Positions 27,030 through 36,343 of a stretch of DNA of 64,000 nucleotides are shown piece after piece. Position 1 is the first letter of the stretch. Each line of letters begins with the position of its first letter. The notes under the pieces are model-generated. The model had not been told where the DNA came from, did no database searches, and worked only from the letters and a program-made list of their open reading frames with translations. A program made the translations under genes and the position numbers. This DNA is from UA16 sp905478895 (GTDB lineage Bacteria > Bacteroidota > Bacteroidia > Flavobacteriales_D > Sanyastnellaceae), in NCBI GenBank assembly GCA_943788495.1, contig CALSQO010000001.1:124001-188000 (forward strand), read 5' to 3'.

Positions 27030-28262
27030 TCAACGTGCGAGCTCTTTGGGGTAGCAGAGGAAAGACTTGCTGACGGTGCGCGTCAATATTTCACGATTGA
27101 GTTGATCGGAAGCTTCCGCGAAATCTTGCACCGTACCATTCTTGAATTGAATGCCAATGCCTTCCTCGCTGTACAGACTGTTGTGAATGGTGTCATTGAT
27201 CACAAATTGGGCAGCATCTTCCTGGCTGAGCCCCAATCCCTTGGCAACGTCCTGAATGGTCGTTTCCACTTCGTTATTGGAGAAAGGCTGAGAACGCAAC
27301 TCGATTTGGAATAGATTGCGATGCACGATTCGCTTGCTCAATTCGCTCAAGATAGGGTCATCGTGGTGTTGCCAGACTTTCAGGGCACACGTGATGTCGC
27401 TGTCATCCAGTTCGCAGAACCGATTGAGAATTTCAGGATCCGCAATGAATTTTGCGCGATCCAGCGATTCATTGATGAAGATGCTCAACGCGGGAGTAGT
27501 GAAAACATCAACTTCGGATAGCGCCAATGCTTTGGCCCTTTTCAAAACGCGCATCAGCATGAATTCTGCACAGAGGACAGTTCGGTGCAAATAGACCTGC
27601 CAATACATGAGCCTTCGCGCCATGAGAAATTTCTCGATGGAATAGATCCCCTTCTCTTCGACCACCAAGCGGTCGTCTTTGACAGCGAGCATTTTGATGA
27701 TGCGTTCACTTCCAATTTTGCCCTCTGCCACCCCGGAGTAGAAACTATCCCTCGCGAGGTAATCCATGCGATCCATGTCCAGTTGAGAAGAGACCAATTG
27801 ATGGAGAAAACGCTTGGGATGGTGGTCGTTGAAGATTGCTATGGCCGTGTCCAACGCACCGTTCAATTCCTCATTTAACCGACTCATGATCAGGGCTGAA
27901 ATATCTTCATGCTGCACCCCTTTGACAATGCTGTGCTCGAGGGCGTGGCTGAAAGGCCCATGGCCAATATCGTGCAGCAGAATTGCAGCGCAAACCGCTT
28001 CACCTTCCTGGTCTGAGATGTCTGTTCCCTTGGCGCGCAGGACGGCAATGGCCTCTTGCATCAGGTGCAGCGCTCCAATGGCGTGATGAAAGCGGTTGTG
28101 CACGGCACCTGGATACACCAGATGAGACAACCCCAATTGAGAGATCCTGCGCAAGCGCTGAACGAACGGATGATCCATCAAATCGAATGTGAGTTCGTGT
28201 TGAATGGTGATGAACCCGTAAACCGGATCGTTCAGGATTTTGTTTTTGTTGTGAGTTGACAT
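27030..28262 (-). CDS. HD-domain phosphohydrolase (dNTPase-like)
   Basis: A 410-residue protein of the HD superfamily. The metal-binding residues appear as RFHHAIGAL, LLHDIGHGPFSH and later DMDRMDYLARD, as in dGTPase and SAMHD1-like proteins. It probably cleaves phosphate from a nucleotide; the substrate cannot be told from sequence. The start is ATG 28262 (MSTHNKNKIL); ATG 28274 would add four residues. It is divergent from porX with about 100 bases between starts, and a 12-base palindrome lies in the middle of that gap. PorX carries a PglZ-type hydrolase domain, so a link through nucleotide signalling is conceivable but unproven. Confidence 0.88.
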   Translation of the reverse strand: MSTHNKNKILNDPVYGFITIQHELTFDLMDHPFVQRLRRISQLGLSHLVYPGAVHNRFHHAIGALHLMQEAIAVLRAKGTDISDQEGEAVCAAILLHDIGHGPFSHALEHSIVKGVQHEDISALIMSRLNEELNGALDTAIAIFNDHHPKRFLHQLVSSQLDMDRMDYLARDSFYSGVAEGKIGSERIIKMLAVKDDRLVVEEKGIYSIEKFLMARRLMYWQVYLHRTVLCAEFMLMRVLKRAKALALSEVDVFTTPALSIFINESLDRAKFIADPEILNRFCELDDSDITCALKVWQHHDDPILSELSKRIVHRNLFQIELRSQPFSNNEVETTIQDVAKGLGLSQEDAAQFVINDTIHNSLYSEEGIGIQFKNGTVQDFAEASDQLNREILTRTVSKSFLCYPKELAR

Positions 28263-28310
28263 CGATGCGTCCAATATCAGTTGGGTTCGAAAGTGCGTTT
28301 GTTAAAAGTG

Positions 28311-28322
28311 CAAGTTAACTTG
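28311..28322. promoter_or_regulatory. perfect 12-base palindrome between the HD gene and porX
   Basis: CAAGTTAACTTG reads the same on both strands. It sits near the centre of the gap between the divergent starts at 28262 and 28365. Each strand contains TAACTTG, close to the -7 element, so it could be an overlapping divergent promoter or an operator. No protein is assigned. Confidence 0.4.
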
Positions 28323-28364
28323 TACGGCATACAGCAAGCGCAACTTTACCTATCTGATTTGACC

Positions 28365-29930
28365 ATGCAGCGAACACCGAGGATATTATGGGCCGATGAC
28401 GAAATTGATTTGCTCAAGCCCCATGTGCTTTTTCTGGAGAGCAAAGGCTTTCACATGACCCCGGTGAACAGCGGCGTAGAAGCCTTGGATTTGTTGGCTA
28501 CAGATGTGTTTGATCTCGTGTTTTTGGATGAGCAAATGCCGGGGTTGAACGGATTGGAAACCCTCCAACGCATCAAGGAGCAACGTCCCCACTTGCCTGT
28601 GATCATGATCACCAAGAGCGAAGAGGAACAAATCATGGAGGAGGCCATCGGCTCGAAAATATCTGATTACCTCATTAAGCCGGTCAATCCGAATCAAATC
28701 CTTTTGTCCATCAAGAAGAATCTGGACGAGCGTCGTCTGGTAACCGAGAAGGCAATGACGGATTACCAGCGAGAGTTCAGGGAGATTTCGATGCAATTGA
28801 TGGGACGGTTGAATGCGGGCGATTGGACATCGATCTACCAGCGCTTGGTGCACTGGAAATTGGAATTGGAGTCATCACAAGATGAGGGGATGAAAGACAT
28901 TCTCGAAATGCAATTCAAGGACGCCAATCGGCAGTTTGCCAAGTTCTATCAGAAAGAATACGCGGAGTGGATGGCTGGCCCTGACGACGATTCCCCAACC
29001 CTGTCACACCGATTGCTTCCCGAGCGATTGCCACAGGTGCTCGAAAAAGCCAAAGACGGTCAGCCTGTATTTTTGGTTGTGATTGACAACCTGCGGATGG
29101 ATCAATGGCGCATGATTGAACCGCTGCTGTTGGATAAGTACCGTGTCGCCAAGAATGACTCCTATTTTTCGATGCTGCCCACAGCTACGCAGTACGCTCG
29201 AAATGCGCTTTTTGCGGGCCTAACTCCCGCCGAGATTGCACGTGTTTTTCCTCAGTATTGGGTCAGTGAGGATGAGGAGGGAAGCAAAAACCGCCACGAA
29301 AAGGCCTTGTTTCAAGCCATGCTGAAGCGCATTGGTTTTGAGGGGAAGTCAGATTACCATAAAATCACCAACCTCGCGGCAGGACGAAAGTTGGTGGAAC
29401 AATTTCACCAATTGAAGGGGAATGACGTCACAGCCGTGGTCTACAACTTTGTCGACATGCTGTCGCATGCCCGAACAGAAATGGAAGTCTTGAAGGAATT
29501 GGCGGAAGATGAAGCGGCTTATCGCTCATTGACTCATTCGTGGTTCGAGCATAGCGCCTTGAAGGAGTTGCTGGATAAGATGGCGGAGTGGAATGCACGC
29601 GTTGTAATTACTACGGACCATGGCACGGTCCGCGTGGGCAATCCGGTGCAAGTCAAAGGGGAGCGCAGTACGAATTCGAATTTGCGGTACAAGGTTGGGC
29701 GGAACCTCGGTTATGATGCAGGAGATATTTTTGAAGTCAGGGAACCTGAAAAATTGGGACTGCCGCGTCCGCATGTCAGCAGCGCGTACATCTTTGCGCG
29801 CGAAGACGATTTCTTAGTTTACCCCAATAAATACCATCATTTTGCTCAGTATTTTCGTGACACATTTCAGCACGGGGGTATCTCATTGGAGGAAGTGGTG
29901 ATTCCGTGGGTGGAACTTGAAACGAATTAA
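28365..29930 (+). CDS. porX: type IX secretion regulator PorX (response regulator with PglZ domain)
   Basis: A 521-residue protein. The receiver domain at about residues 1-120 has the acidic pair ADDE (Asp11, Asp12), phosphoacceptor Asp55 in FLDEQMPG, Thr83 and Lys105 (LIKP). A helical linker is followed by a PglZ domain of the alkaline-phosphatase superfamily, with VVIDNLRMDQWR, SYFSMLPTATQYARNA, NFVDMLSHA and VVITTDHGTVRV. This is the PorX layout; PorX with its kinase PorY and a sigma factor controls type IX secretion genes. I start at ATG 28365 (MQRTPRILWA). tsaE follows 20 bases later and then ald, an order I recall from other Flavobacteriales. Confidence 0.93.
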   Translation: MQRTPRILWADDEIDLLKPHVLFLESKGFHMTPVNSGVEALDLLATDVFDLVFLDEQMPGLNGLETLQRIKEQRPHLPVIMITKSEEEQIMEEAIGSKISDYLIKPVNPNQILLSIKKNLDERRLVTEKAMTDYQREFREISMQLMGRLNAGDWTSIYQRLVHWKLELESSQDEGMKDILEMQFKDANRQFAKFYQKEYAEWMAGPDDDSPTLSHRLLPERLPQVLEKAKDGQPVFLVVIDNLRMDQWRMIEPLLLDKYRVAKNDSYFSMLPTATQYARNALFAGLTPAEIARVFPQYWVSEDEEGSKNRHEKALFQAMLKRIGFEGKSDYHKITNLAAGRKLVEQFHQLKGNDVTAVVYNFVDMLSHARTEMEVLKELAEDEAAYRSLTHSWFEHSALKELLDKMAEWNARVVITTDHGTVRVGNPVQVKGERSTNSNLRYKVGRNLGYDAGDIFEVREPEKLGLPRPHVSSAYIFAREDDFLVYPNKYHHFAQYFRDTFQHGGISLEEVVIPWVELETN

Positions 29931-29950
29931 GACTGTGTCATTCTTGCGCC

Positions 29951-30427
29951 ATGGGTGAATTGCAAGTGGTTTGGAAATCGGGGCCTTTTGAGTTGGCCCA
30001 ATTGGAAGATGTTGCCCAATCGCTTTGGGCTCAATTAAGCGCGCGCATGCGTCACGATGAAAACGACAACCCCCTCGGTGTAGTGGCGCTGCAAGGAGTG
30101 ATGGGTGCGGGGAAAACCACGCTGGTGCGCGCGGTGGGACAGACCGCTGGCATTGATGGTGAAGCAGTGAGCCCAACCTTTGGTTTGGTACAATGCTATG
30201 AGCGCGGCGCTTGGCGCCTTTTTCATTTGGATTTGTACCGCCTTAAGGATGAATCCGAGGCTTGGGATTTGGGGCTAACCGAGTATTTTGATGCGGAAGC
30301 ATTGTGCTTTGTGGAATGGCCAGAACACGCTCCGGGGCTTCTTCCCAATGATTCGTTTCTGCTTCAGATTATTGTGCATGGAGGCCATGACAATGGCGCG
30401 CGGGAGTTAATTCTCAGTCATTCATAG
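29951..30427 (+). CDS. tsaE: tRNA threonylcarbamoyladenosine biosynthesis ATPase TsaE
   Basis: A 158-residue P-loop protein with Walker A GVMGAGKTT at about residues 49-57, the SPTFGLVQ switch block and the LDLYRLKD segment characteristic of TsaE. It assists TsaB and TsaD in adding threonylcarbamoyl to A37 of tRNAs that read ANN codons. It follows porX by 20 bases, so it is probably on the porX transcript. Confidence 0.95.
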   Translation: MGELQVVWKSGPFELAQLEDVAQSLWAQLSARMRHDENDNPLGVVALQGVMGAGKTTLVRAVGQTAGIDGEAVSPTFGLVQCYERGAWRLFHLDLYRLKDESEAWDLGLTEYFDAEALCFVEWPEHAPGLLPNDSFLLQIIVHGGHDNGARELILSHS

Positions 30428-30463
30428 TAGTTCGTCCGCTGGAATTAGTACTTTGCCTCACGT

Positions 30464-31681
30464 ATGAGCGATCATAGCAAAAGAATCCAGTCCTTGGCGC
30501 GCGAAGCAGCGCTCTTGCCGCAAGAAGAAGTGCTGCAAATTTCGGCGCGCAATCAAGAGCTTGTAATCGGTATTCCAAAGGAAGAAAGCTTGCAAGAGAA
30601 GCGCGTGGCTTTGGTGCCCGAGGCAGTGGCGCTGTTGGTCGCTCGCGGCCACCAGGTATTGATTGAGTCCGGAGCGGGTGATCAAGCCCATTTTCAAGAC
30701 AGCGACTACAGTGAATCCGGCGCGCACATTGTGTACGATCGCCGCCAGGTTTTTCAGACGGGAATGGTGATCAAGGTAGAGCCGCCGACTTTGGAAGAAG
30801 TGCAGTTGATGGGCATGCGACAAACCATCATCAGTGCCCTGCAATGGACGGTGCAGCCGAAGGGATTGCTGGCCGCTTTGGCCGCCAAGAAAACCACTGC
30901 CATTGCTTGGGATTTTTTACAGAATGACAACGGAATCTTTCCCTTGGTTCGAGCCATGGGAGAAATTGCGGGAAATTCAGCCATCCTCATTGCTGGAGAG
31001 TTGCTTGCCGGGCCGCATGGACGAGGCAGTCTTTTTGGAGGAGTCTCCGGCGTCCGTCCTTCGGAAGTCGTCATCATTGGTGCAGGCACGGTGGGTGAGT
31101 TTTCGGCCCGAGCTGCCATTGGTTTGGGAGCATCTGTGAAGGTTTTTGATAATAGTCCGCACCGCCTGATCCGCCTGCAAAATGCTTTGGGCCAGCGCTT
31201 GTGGACTTCAACGATTCAGCCCTCTGTTCTTCAGGAAGCATTGAAAACGGCAGACGTCGCTATCGGAGCAATCCGGGGCTCTGGACAGCGTGCTCCTTTG
31301 GTGGTTTCAGAGCCGATGGTGGCGGGCATGCAGCGCGGTTCAGTGGTAATCGACGTCACCATCGATCGCGGAGGGTGCTTTGAAACCAGTCGCGTGACTT
31401 CGCATGAGCGACCAACTTTCGTGGAATTGGATGTGATTCACTACTGCGTTCCCAACATGCCATCCCGTGTGAGCCGGACGGCATCCAAGGGATTGAGCAA
31501 TATCATGGCGCCTTTGTTGTTGGATTTTGCGGCTGACGGCGGAGTGGAGGAGTCTATCCGCCGCAACCCATTCGCGCGGTCAGGGGTGTACATGTTTAAT
31601 GGACAAGTGACCCATCCGGGCCTTGCCGCCGAGTCTGCACTCCCTTTCAAAGACCTCGACCTGTTGTTGGCATCATTCTGA
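30464..31681 (+). CDS. ald: alanine dehydrogenase
   Basis: A 405-residue member of the alanine dehydrogenase/PNT family, which interconverts L-alanine with pyruvate and ammonia using NAD. The N-terminal substrate half begins after about 35 residues with IGIPKEESLQEKRVAL. The Rossmann half carries VVIIGAGTVGEFSARAAIGLGA. A proline-isomer style block HYCVPNMPSRVSRTAS near the end is typical. A TACTTTG string 10 bases upstream resembles a shortened promoter element. The 3' end overlaps the convergent mutS stop by nine bases. Confidence 0.94.
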   Translation: MSDHSKRIQSLAREAALLPQEEVLQISARNQELVIGIPKEESLQEKRVALVPEAVALLVARGHQVLIESGAGDQAHFQDSDYSESGAHIVYDRRQVFQTGMVIKVEPPTLEEVQLMGMRQTIISALQWTVQPKGLLAALAAKKTTAIAWDFLQNDNGIFPLVRAMGEIAGNSAILIAGELLAGPHGRGSLFGGVSGVRPSEVVIIGAGTVGEFSARAAIGLGASVKVFDNSPHRLIRLQNALGQRLWTSTIQPSVLQEALKTADVAIGAIRGSGQRAPLVVSEPMVAGMQRGSVVIDVTIDRGGCFETSRVTSHERPTFVELDVIHYCVPNMPSRVSRTASKGLSNIMAPLLLDFAADGGVEESIRRNPFARSGVYMFNGQVTHPGLAAESALPFKDLDLLLASF

Positions 31682-34309
31682 GCCTTTCGTGGCATTGGTC
31701 ATTCCAGACACGACACGTTGTATTTCACTGAGTTTTAGCAAAGCTTCAACCGGGGTGAGGTTATTAAGATCAAGGTCTAAAATTTGCTCCCTGACTTGCT
31801 CGAGCACGGGGTCGTCGAGCTGAAAGATGCTCATCTGAATATCGGACAATTGCGAAGTGGCCGCCTCTTGAACGCGAAGCGCTGGCGTTTCGTCACCTTC
31901 CATTCCTTGGCGACTGCTCTCGAGTTGCGCCAGCACTGTTTTGGCGCGCCGCACGATTGACTTTGGCACGCCTGCTAATTGGGCAACATGAATGCCGAAT
32001 GAATGATTGCTTCCCCCTGCCGCAAGTTTTCGAAGAAAGACGATTTTGCCATCGACTTCTTTGACAGTGACATTCAAGTTTCGAATGCGGCTAAAGCGAT
32101 CCTGCATGGCATTGAGCTCGTGATAATGCGTCGCAAAAAGTGTCAAAGGTCGCTCAGTCTGCTGATGCAGGTGCTCTGCAATGGCCCATGCAATGCTCAC
32201 TCCGTCATACGTGCTGGTGCCACGACCGATTTCATCCAAGAGAACGAGGCTTCGATCGGTAAGGTTGTTTAGAATGGCTGCGGTTTCATTCATCTCCACC
32301 ATGAAGGTCGATTCACCTGAGGAAATATTGTCCGAGGCACCCACGCGCGTGAAAATGCGGTCGAGCACGCCGAGTGTGGCGGAAGCCGCGGGTACAAATC
32401 CACCCATCTGTGCCATCAGGGAAATCAGTGCCGTTTGACGAAGCAGTGCAGATTTTCCGGCCATGTTTGGTCCCGTAATCATCAGTATCTGCGCTTGCTC
32501 GCCTTCCAAGGTGATGTCATTGGCAACGTAACGTTCTCCCGCCTTTAGTGTTCGTTCAATCACAGGGTGTCTCCCGTTGCCGATCTGGATGCTGTGATCG
32601 CTGGACATGCGGGGACGGACGTAATGGTATTCCTCTGCAATTTGAGCCAAGCCTGTCAGTGCGTCCAATGCGCCAATGACTTGGGCATTCTCCTGCAAGG
32701 CAGCGATTTCGTTTGCGGTTGCAGCGACCAAATTTTGAAAGCACTCCCATTCCAACGTGCTGGTTTTGCTGTCGGCATCGAGGATTTTCTGCTCGAGCTC
32801 CTTCAATTCTTCGGTGATGTAACGTTCCGCTTGGGTCAGTGTTTGTTTCCGAATCCATTCGGTAGGAACCTTGTCCTTATGGGTGTTTCGAACTTCCAGG
32901 TAGTAGCCGAAAACTTGGTTGTAATCGATTTTTAATGAGGTGATTCCTGTGCGCTCCGTTTCGCGCTGGCAAATCGCATCCAGTGCGGCATTTGAGTCGG
33001 ACTTGATTGTGCGCAAGCTGTCAAGTTCCGCATTAACACCCAATTGAATGACCTGTCCCTTGTTTGGATTCACCGGGGGCTCATCGACCAATTCAGACGT
33101 CAGGCGCTGGAGCAAATGATCGCAGGGAGACATGCGCTCGAGATATGGCAATAGGGGGTCAACTCCTTCGGCAGCGAGTGCAATTTTGTGTGCGCTTTGG
33201 ATTCCCAGCCGCAATTGAGCCAATTCGCGGGGATTGATTCGTCCGGTGCTTGCTTTGGAGGCCAATCGCTCCAAGTCGCCCATGCTTCGGAACAAACCTT
33301 GCATGTTTTCACGCAGCTCATCCTGATCAAATAGAGCATCAACTGCGTTGTGCCGCTGCTCGATCGAAGCGATTTCGGTAAGCGGCATGAGGAGCCAGCG
33401 GCGGAGGGTCCGCGCACCCATTGGTGATCCCGTTCGATCAATTGTCTCAGCCAGGGATTGGCCGTCGGGATGATTGGCTTGCACCAACTCCAAATTTCGG
33501 ATGGTGAATCGATCCATCCATAGCGTTCCTGATGCGTGCAGGGTTTGAATTTGCTTAATATGCCGCGGTCGGTCGTGCTTCGCGTGTTCCAGATAGTGCA
33601 GCACAGCTCCCGCAGCAATCGCGGCTTGCGGTGATTCATCCAGTTGAAATCCCTTTAGATTGCCGGTCTCGAATTGTTTGTGAATCCGATCCGTGGCATA
33701 ATCAATTTTGTAAATCCAATCGTCCAATCGGCTCACGTGCCAGTCTTTCCCAAATTCGTCTTCAAAGGCTTTTTGCAGCGGTTTGGAACAAAGAATTTCC
33801 GAAGGTTGGTGGGCTCTCAATAGGCGATCAACCAATTGTTTGTCTCCTTCTGCAATGGCAAAATGACCTGTGGAGATATCCAAAAATGCCACGCCTGCCG
33901 ATTTTTTGTCCCAATGGAGGGCCGCGAGATAATTGTGGGCTTTTGAATCCAGTACTTGGTCGTGAAAGGCAACTCCGGGTGTGACCAATTCAGTCACTCC
34001 CCGTTTCACAATGCCGACCGCCTTTTTGGGATCTTCGAGTTGATCGCATACGGCCACACGATGCCCTGCTCGCACCAGTTTTGGCAAATAACTGTCGAGC
34101 GAGTGATGGGGAAAGCCAGCCAATTCAATTTCAGAAGCACTGCCATTGCCCCGTTTGGTCAGTACAATGTCCAATGCTTTCGATGCCTTGATGGCATCCT
34201 CTCCAAAGGTTTCGTAGAAATCCCCGACTCGGAAAAGAAGCAGCGCATCAGGATAATCGGTTTTCACCCGATTGTACTGCTTCATTAGCGGTGTTTCTTT
34301 CCTCGCCAT
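31673..34309 (-). CDS. mutS: DNA mismatch repair protein MutS
   Basis: An 878-residue protein with the complete MutS layout. The mismatch-reading Phe-x-Glu is in GDFYETF near residue 35. Connector, core and clamp domains follow. The ATPase has Walker A TGPNMAGKS, Walker B VLLDEIGRGTS and the HYHELN block. It recognises mispairs and small loops and recruits MutL. It begins eight bases after clpX ends, so clpP-clpX-mutS form one unit. The C-terminal end overlaps the ald stop codon from the other strand. Confidence 0.97.
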   Translation of the reverse strand: MARKETPLMKQYNRVKTDYPDALLLFRVGDFYETFGEDAIKASKALDIVLTKRGNGSASEIELAGFPHHSLDSYLPKLVRAGHRVAVCDQLEDPKKAVGIVKRGVTELVTPGVAFHDQVLDSKAHNYLAALHWDKKSAGVAFLDISTGHFAIAEGDKQLVDRLLRAHQPSEILCSKPLQKAFEDEFGKDWHVSRLDDWIYKIDYATDRIHKQFETGNLKGFQLDESPQAAIAAGAVLHYLEHAKHDRPRHIKQIQTLHASGTLWMDRFTIRNLELVQANHPDGQSLAETIDRTGSPMGARTLRRWLLMPLTEIASIEQRHNAVDALFDQDELRENMQGLFRSMGDLERLASKASTGRINPRELAQLRLGIQSAHKIALAAEGVDPLLPYLERMSPCDHLLQRLTSELVDEPPVNPNKGQVIQLGVNAELDSLRTIKSDSNAALDAICQRETERTGITSLKIDYNQVFGYYLEVRNTHKDKVPTEWIRKQTLTQAERYITEELKELEQKILDADSKTSTLEWECFQNLVAATANEIAALQENAQVIGALDALTGLAQIAEEYHYVRPRMSSDHSIQIGNGRHPVIERTLKAGERYVANDITLEGEQAQILMITGPNMAGKSALLRQTALISLMAQMGGFVPAASATLGVLDRIFTRVGASDNISSGESTFMVEMNETAAILNNLTDRSLVLLDEIGRGTSTYDGVSIAWAIAEHLHQQTERPLTLFATHYHELNAMQDRFSRIRNLNVTVKEVDGKIVFLRKLAAGGSNHSFGIHVAQLAGVPKSIVRRAKTVLAQLESSRQGMEGDETPALRVQEAATSQLSDIQMSIFQLDDPVLEQVREQILDLDLNNLTPVEALLKLSEIQRVVSGMTNATKGSE

Positions 34310-34317
34310 CGGAAGTC

Positions 34318-35532
34318 TTAGGCCACGCGCAACCCTGAATTTTTATCACCTGAGAAGCGACTCTCAGCAAATTTCCGGTTGATGATTAGCTTCTTCTTTT
34401 CGCCTCCGGGCATCTCGTACATGGCTTCGTTTAAGACAGCCTCCATGATGCTGCGTAGACCGCGTGCGCCGAGTTTGTACTCGACTGCTTTTTCCACGAG
34501 GTAATCCAATCCGGATGCTTCGAACTTGAGTTCGATTCCATCCAAAGCGAACAGTTGTATGTATTGCTTGCACAAGGCGTTTTTCGGCTCCGTGAGGATC
34601 CTTCGTAGCGCCGAGGCGTCCAATGGCTTGAGGTGAGTCAGGACGGGAAAGCGACCGATGAGCTCGGGAATCAAACCAAACGATTTGAGGTCTGCGTGTG
34701 CCGCGTATTGCAAATAGGACTCGTCGTCAATGTGCGCTATTTCCTGCTGATAACCAATGGAAGAGCGCTTGATCCTGCGCTCGATGATTTTCTCAATTCC
34801 CGAAAAAGCCCCGCCGCAAACAAACAAAATATTCTTGGTGTTGATGGTGATGAGCTTCTGTTCCGGGTGCTTTCTTCCGCCTTGAGGCGGAACGCTAACT
34901 TCGGCTCCTTCAAGGAGTTTCAATAAAGCTTGTTGAACGCCTTCTCCACTGACATCACGGGTGATGGAAGGGTTGTCACTTTTTCGAGCGATTTTATCGA
35001 TCTCATCGATAAATACGATGCCCCTTTCGGTCCTTTCCACGTCGAAGTCAGCGCTTTGCAGCAGTCTGCTCAAAACGCTTTCAACATCCTCACCGACATA
35101 CCCCGCCTCTGTCAGCACTGTCGCATCAGCGATGCAGAATGGGACATCGAGCATTCTCGCAATGGTTCGGGCAATGAGGGTCTTTCCGGTTCCTGTCTCT
35201 CCGAGCAGAATAACGTTTGATTTATCGATTTCAACAGCGTCTTCAGCAATAGGGTAGACGATGCGTTTGAAGTGATTGTAGACACCAACACTAATGGTCT
35301 TTTTCGCTTCTTCCTGACCGATCACGTATTCATCGAGGTGGGCTTTGATTTCCTTCGGTAGTTTGAGCTGGAAATCGGCCTTTTCCGGTGTGTCTTTTCG
35401 TTCTTCCTGAAGGATGTTGTCGGCTTGTTCAATGCAATTGCCGCAGATGTGTCCGGTGACGCCGGCGATGAGCACATCGACATCTTCCTTGGCTCTTCCG
35501 CAGAAGGAGCAGTTTATAGGGGTGGAACTCAT
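34318..35532 (-). CDS. clpX: ATP-dependent Clp protease ATP-binding subunit ClpX
   Basis: A 404-residue AAA+ unfoldase. The N-terminal zinc-binding domain has CSFCG and CGNC pairs. Walker A is LGETGTGKT, the pore loop is GYVGED, Walker B is FIDEIDKI and sensor 2 follows GARGLRSIME. The ClpP-docking loop reads SSIGYQQ, an IGY form in place of the proteobacterial IGF. It unfolds proteins and feeds them to ClpP. It is 18 bases downstream of clpP. Confidence 0.97.
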   Translation of the reverse strand: MSSTPINCSFCGRAKEDVDVLIAGVTGHICGNCIEQADNILQEERKDTPEKADFQLKLPKEIKAHLDEYVIGQEEAKKTISVGVYNHFKRIVYPIAEDAVEIDKSNVILLGETGTGKTLIARTIARMLDVPFCIADATVLTEAGYVGEDVESVLSRLLQSADFDVERTERGIVFIDEIDKIARKSDNPSITRDVSGEGVQQALLKLLEGAEVSVPPQGGRKHPEQKLITINTKNILFVCGGAFSGIEKIIERRIKRSSIGYQQEIAHIDDESYLQYAAHADLKSFGLIPELIGRFPVLTHLKPLDASALRRILTEPKNALCKQYIQLFALDGIELKFEASGLDYLVEKAVEYKLGARGLRSIMEAVLNEAMYEMPGGEKKKLIINRKFAESRFSGDKNSGLRVA

Positions 35533-35550
35533 CGTAGTTGTTTTCGGGAA

Positions 35551-36231
35551 TTATTTCCGCTCAAGCACTTCATCAATCATTCCATATTCCTTGGCTTCTG
35601 ACGCAATCATCCAGTAATCGCGATCGGAATCATTCCAGACCTTCTTTTCTGTTTGTCCGCTGTGCGTGGCGATGATGGCGTAAAGTTCTTTTTTCAACTT
35701 TTGGATTTCGCGAGCGGTGATTTCGATGTCCGAAGCTTGACCGCTGGCACCCCCAAGTGGCTGGTGAATCATCACCCGGCTGTGCTTCAGGCCTGTTCGT
35801 TTTCCCGCGGCTCCTGCGCAGAGTAATACGGCCCCCATGGAAGCCGCCATGCCCGTACAGATCGTGGCGACATCCGGACGGATGTATTGCATCGTATCGT
35901 AAATCCCGAGTCCCGCGTAAACGGAGCCTCCGGGTGAATTGATGTAAATCTGAATGTCTTTGGTCGGGTCAGAAGACTCCAGGAACAAGAGTTGCGCCTG
36001 CACGACATTGGCGATGTAGTCGTCGATACCGGTTCCTAGAAATATGATACGGTCTGCCATGAGCCGAGCAAAGACGTCCACTTCACGGAAGGGCATCTGG
36101 CGCTCTTCAATGACTGTTCGAGTCAAGTTGTTGGGTTGGTCGTATGCGTGAGAAATGAAGTCCCTCACGGTTTGGCTGCTTAGTCCGCGGTCCTTGGAGG
36201 CGAACTTGATAAATTCGTTGCGATCAGTCAT
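35551..36231 (-). CDS. clpP: ATP-dependent Clp protease proteolytic subunit ClpP
   Basis: A 226-residue serine peptidase. The catalytic Ser is in GMAASMGAVLL, the His in SRVMIHQPLGG and the Asp in the later NDSDRDYWM region. The N-terminal extension of about 30 residues before the first strand is usual in this phylum. It forms the barrel chamber that degrades substrates delivered by ClpX. A TAATTTTG element ends four bases before the ATG. Confidence 0.97.
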   Translation of the reverse strand: MTDRNEFIKFASKDRGLSSQTVRDFISHAYDQPNNLTRTVIEERQMPFREVDVFARLMADRIIFLGTGIDDYIANVVQAQLLFLESSDPTKDIQIYINSPGGSVYAGLGIYDTMQYIRPDVATICTGMAASMGAVLLCAGAAGKRTGLKHSRVMIHQPLGGASGQASDIEITAREIQKLKKELYAIIATHSGQTEKKVWNDSDRDYWMIASEAKEYGMIDEVLERK

Positions 36232-36235
36232 GCAT

Positions 36236-36243
36236 CAAAATTA
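36236..36243 (-). promoter_or_regulatory. TAnnTTTG promoter element for clpP-clpX-mutS
   Basis: TAATTTTG on the minus strand ends four bases before the clpP ATG, implying a very short leader. Confidence 0.55.
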
Positions 36244-36343
36244 CATCACATGGCATCGTATCCACTTACTTTTTGCAGCCTGAATACCGGCATTTATGAA
36301 CGCGTTATTCCACGCAATGCCTCACTTCAAAAAACCGCTGGGC

